39,538 nucleotides of DNA, from positions 1 to 39,538 of IMG/VR virus record IMGVR_UViG_3300021373_002553; one strand, given 5' to 3'. Shown here piece after piece: positions 37,292 to 39,538 of this stretch (the first letter of the stretch is position 1; the number at the start of each line of letters is the position of its first letter). Under the pieces are notes generated by a model, which had not been told where the DNA came from, ran no database searches, and saw only the letters and a program-made list of their open reading frames with translations. This stretch comes from a virus. The translations under genes and the position numbers were made by a program.

Positions 37292-39142
37292 ATGATAAAT
37301 AGGTTAATTATTAACTTAGAGCGCCGTCCTGAGCGACTTCAACATCACGACTTAACAGCTGCTCAAGTAATTTACGCCATAGACGGGCGAACTCTTACTC
37401 CCGAAGAAATATCTTCTGCAAAAATGCGACCAAACTGGAGAGACCCTTTTCGAAATCGTCGAATGACAAAAGGGGAATACGGTTGTTTTAAATCCCATAT
37501 GCAATGTTGGGAAATTGTATCAAGAAGTGATAGTCCCATGCTTGTATTAGAGGATGATGCTCTTTTTACGGCAGAGTATGACGAAGGTGTTCTTCTTTCT
37601 CGAATTAACGACCCCGCTCTGGATTTTATCTATCTAGGATATAATGAGAATATTCCGGAAAATGTTGTACATCATGGAGATGGGTTTATAACTCCAGCAT
37701 TTCCTTATAATACTCACGCATACTTATTAACGCCTCAAGGAGCTAGAAATTTATTAAATCTTACAAATGAAAAAGATTTTAGTATTATTCCATTAGATGA
37801 CTGGTTTTCTGAGAAGATAGCAGAGAAAAAACTAAATGTCCTTGCTGCTGATGTAACGATGGCAAAGCAACTTTATAGAGACGTTGCAGGACATGATATT
37901 GACCCTTCTGTTTCTGACTGGTTTGATAATTATATGGTTCATGTACTTACTTGTGCTACTGATGAGTGGAAAGCTTTTAGACTGTATAAAAGTGCTGAGC
38001 ACAAAAATATTTCTATTACAAATATAGGTAAGAATGTTGAATGGAGAGGCACTGATATGTCCGGCCCGGGAGGGGGTCAAAAAATTAACCTTCTTAAACA
38101 GCACCTTAGTACTCTACCTGATACGGATATAGTAATGTTTGTGGATGGGTATGATGTCTTTTTTACCGATAACCTTGAACAGATAGTAGATAGGTGGCAT
38201 ACATTTGGCACTCGACTGCTTTTTGCCTCTGAGAAAGTTTGCTGGCCAGATACTACTTTAGCTCCTTTGTTTCCTGAACAACCCACTCAATACAAATACT
38301 TAAACAGTGGTACTCTTATAGGAGAGGTAGGAGAGCTAAAAAGATTTCTGGAAGGAAGCATTGAAGATTATCAAGATGACCAGTTATTTATGCAAGAAAA
38401 GTTTTTGTCTGGGGAGTTCAATGCACAGCTAGACGCAGAACAGTATATTTTTCAAACATACGATGAGTCTGTAAGAAAACAAGGACATCAGATTTATAAT
38501 GAAGAGACTCGATGCTATGGTTGTCTATTTCACGGTAATGGAGGCCCAGAAGCAAAACACAAGCTAGACTCTTTATATGAAGACTTTTATACAGGACTTA
38601 TTCCTACAAATATGTATAACATAATTCATACAGATATGTTGGAAATAGAGTTTGCTTCTGAAGAATGGTGTAATAAATTAATTAAAATTGCTGAGCAGCA
38701 CGGAGGTTGGGAGCCTCTTCCTAATGATTTATTTCCTGCTCAAGAGATAAGAGTAAAAGAGCTAGGACATGGAGTGTATGAAGAACTAGAGGAGCATTGG
38801 ACAAATGTAGTGGTTCCAATAGTAGAAGCGTATTGGCACCCTATAAAAATGTATGGAGTGAGAGATGCTTTTGTTATGAAGTATACTCCAGAAACTCAAA
38901 ATAAACTGGCTTTACACCATGATGCAAGTTTAGTTACGGGAAGTATCAAGCTAAATGAAGCTTATGAAGGAGGTAGTTTAGTCTATCCTCGACAGAATAT
39001 GTCTAACGATAACACAAAAATAGGAGATTGCATACTTTTTCCGGGCCAGGTTACTCACGGGCATCAATGTGAAGAAATAACTGCTGGTACAAAATATAGT
39101 TTAACAATATGGACTTCTCGATATGAGGGGGATATATTATAA
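37292..39142 (+). CDS. Three-domain collagen-modifying enzyme: GT25 galactosyltransferase, LH3-like glucosyltransferase, lysyl hydroxylase
   Basis: 616 residues in three catalytic parts. Residues 1-212 match GT25/COLGALT: INLERRPERL, NWRDPFRNRRMTKGEYGCFKSH, metal-binding LEDDA (87-89) and TPQGARNLL. Residues 213-433 match the glycosyltransferase domain of LH3/PLOD: GGGQK (260-264), FVDGYD with D285 and D288, CWP (317-319), YLNSG (336-340), DDQLF (362-366) and HGNG (414-417). Residues about 446-616 match the PLOD hydroxylase domain: H542-x-D544 and H591 bind iron, and K601 sits where LH3 has the 2-oxoglutarate-binding Arg. The accessory domain between the GT and hydroxylase parts of LH3 is absent. 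Expected product: Glc-Gal-hydroxylysine on X-Lys-Gly sites of the phage collagen fibres. Own promoter upstream, terminator downstream. The nearest known viral case is Mimivirus L230, a two-function enzyme. Confidence 0.88.
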   Translation: MINRLIINLERRPERLQHHDLTAAQVIYAIDGRTLTPEEISSAKMRPNWRDPFRNRRMTKGEYGCFKSHMQCWEIVSRSDSPMLVLEDDALFTAEYDEGVLLSRINDPALDFIYLGYNENIPENVVHHGDGFITPAFPYNTHAYLLTPQGARNLLNLTNEKDFSIIPLDDWFSEKIAEKKLNVLAADVTMAKQLYRDVAGHDIDPSVSDWFDNYMVHVLTCATDEWKAFRLYKSAEHKNISITNIGKNVEWRGTDMSGPGGGQKINLLKQHLSTLPDTDIVMFVDGYDVFFTDNLEQIVDRWHTFGTRLLFASEKVCWPDTTLAPLFPEQPTQYKYLNSGTLIGEVGELKRFLEGSIEDYQDDQLFMQEKFLSGEFNAQLDAEQYIFQTYDESVRKQGHQIYNEETRCYGCLFHGNGGPEAKHKLDSLYEDFYTGLIPTNMYNIIHTDMLEIEFASEEWCNKLIKIAEQHGGWEPLPNDLFPAQEIRVKELGHGVYEELEEHWTNVVVPIVEAYWHPIKMYGVRDAFVMKYTPETQNKLALHHDASLVTGSIKLNEAYEGGSLVYPRQNMSNDNTKIGDCILFPGQVTHGHQCEEITAGTKYSLTIWTSRYEGDIL

Positions 39143-39166
39143 AAAGGGGAGCTTACGCTCCCTTTT
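39141..39166. terminator. Bidirectional terminator between convergent genes
   Basis: GGGAGC (39147-39152) pairs with GCTCCC (39157-39162) around TTAC, flanked by a run of A on the left and TTTT on the right. It can stop both the + strand enzyme transcript and the - strand nrdB unit, and it overlaps the end of the - strand gene. Confidence 0.85.
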
Positions 39167-39359
39167 CTAGTTCTTGTTCAAGCAAAGAAGTAAAATGCAC
39201 TCTAGCAGCCTCTAGCTGATCTAGTTGCATCCTACTTTCGGAGGTTTTTCTTGCAATATCTTGCAAGTTAGCCACAATCATTTTTGCTGGATCACTTAAG
39301 TCTTCTAAAGGATAGTCCTTGTCATTGAAGTTAAGCATTGGTTTTTCTTCAGTTTCCAT
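39153..39359 (-). CDS. Small coiled-coil-like protein of unknown function
   Basis: 68 residues. After a short acidic start it reads MLNFNDKDYPLEDLSDPAK, then a long helical stretch with LQDIARK, SRMQLDQLEAARVHFTSLLEQELEK. I know a family of short proteins from marine and T4-like phages with the same order (a Phe-Asn/Tyr hairpin followed by a Leu-zipper-like helix pair); DUF6447 may be its name, but I could not check. The first ATG gives a METEEKP leader; the second Met (residue 8) is an alternative start that fits the family better. The gene starts 9 bases after nrdB on the same strand. Confidence 0.65.
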   Translation of the reverse strand: METEEKPMLNFNDKDYPLEDLSDPAKMIVANLQDIARKTSESRMQLDQLEAARVHFTSLLEQELEKGA

Positions 39360-39368
39360 AATAAGATC

Positions 39369-39538
39369 CTATTTAAATATGTCCTGCCAGTTACCCGTAG
39401 TACTTGCTCGAGCGTACTCGGTGGCACGATTTTCGAAAAAGTTAGTGTGCTCTACTGCGTTCAACATATAGTCAAGCCACGGTAGAGGATTCTCTTCACT
39501 GCCAAAAATCTTCTTCATACCAAGACCAAGAAGTCTTC
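39369..39538 (-). CDS. nrdB: Ribonucleoside-diphosphate reductase small subunit, C-terminal end (partial)
   Basis: The last 55 residues before the stop are visible; the rest lies beyond the right edge. They read LGLGMKKIFGSEENPLPWLD, then MLNAVEHTNFFENRATEYAR and end GNWQDIF. The NPLPWLD turn followed by NFFENRxTEY is the signature of the C-terminal region of class I reductase beta subunits of the NrdB type, and the final acidic-aromatic tail is the peptide that binds the large subunit. It makes deoxynucleotides for phage DNA synthesis. This marks the switch from late structural genes to a metabolism module on the opposite strand. Confidence 0.85.
   Translation of the reverse strand, partial: RLLGLGMKKIFGSEENPLPWLDYMLNAVEHTNFFENRATEYARASTTGNWQDIFK

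Noticed and set aside
37292-39142. Possibility that the GT25, LH3-like GT and hydroxylase parts are separate genes
   Set aside because: The frame is continuous for 616 codons, and I see no sign of separate genes at the domain borders. The border segments read as ordinary linker protein.

Overview
The window looks like the late structural region of a tailed bacteriophage with a long, flexible, siphovirus-type tail, probably from a marine host. Twenty-three genes run left to right on the + strand, from the major capsid protein through head-tail connector, tail terminator, tail tube, tail assembly chaperones, a 1509-residue tape measure, tail tip and hub, and a very large set of fibre proteins. 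Two genes at the right edge run convergently on the - strand; one is the C-terminal end of a class I ribonucleotide reductase small subunit (nrdB). The phage and marine assignments rest on gene order, tape-measure and capsid sequence features, AT-rich coding sequence and fibre motifs that I know from marine phages. No host can be named.

Layout. 3-7235: capsid, connector, neck, tail terminator, two tail-tube-like proteins and the tail chaperone pair, which appears to use a +1 ribosomal frameshift at a UUU-CGU site. 7225-12476: tape measure and a distal tail protein. 12476-19573: a 2365-residue hub protein fused to two long collagen (Gly-X-Y) domains, followed directly by a small 2-oxoglutarate/Fe(II) oxygenase. 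20204-37222: fibre and tip genes, including two more collagen-bearing fibres of 2213 and 1212 residues. 37292-39142: a three-domain enzyme under its own near-consensus promoter. 39153-39538 (-): a small protein and nrdB. There is no gene-free stretch longer than 300 bases. Short gaps hold three strong sigma70-type promoters and four hairpin terminators.

The most interesting content is what appears to be a complete phage collagen-modification system. Nine Gly-X-Y blocks in three virion proteins total roughly 500 triplets and carry about 100 lysines, every one that I could read sitting in the Y position (X-Lys-Gly). That is the sequence context used by animal procollagen lysyl hydroxylases. The 616-residue enzyme at 37292-39142 reads as a GT25/COLGALT-like galactosyltransferase, then a PLOD/LH3-like glucosyltransferase, then a PLOD-like lysyl hydroxylase, in one chain. 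In animals these three steps make Glc-Gal-hydroxylysine and are split between two proteins (COLGALT and LH3). The inference is that this phage hydroxylates and glycosylates its own collagen-like tail fibres. A second, PKHD-type oxygenase sits directly behind the hub-collagen gene and may act on the same proteins.

The fibre region is modular. The same cap sequence precedes several collagen blocks, the same tail follows them, and lectin-like or CBM-like beta domains sit between them. The C-termini carry chaperone-type domains, one of which is a recognisable S74 self-cleaving peptidase.
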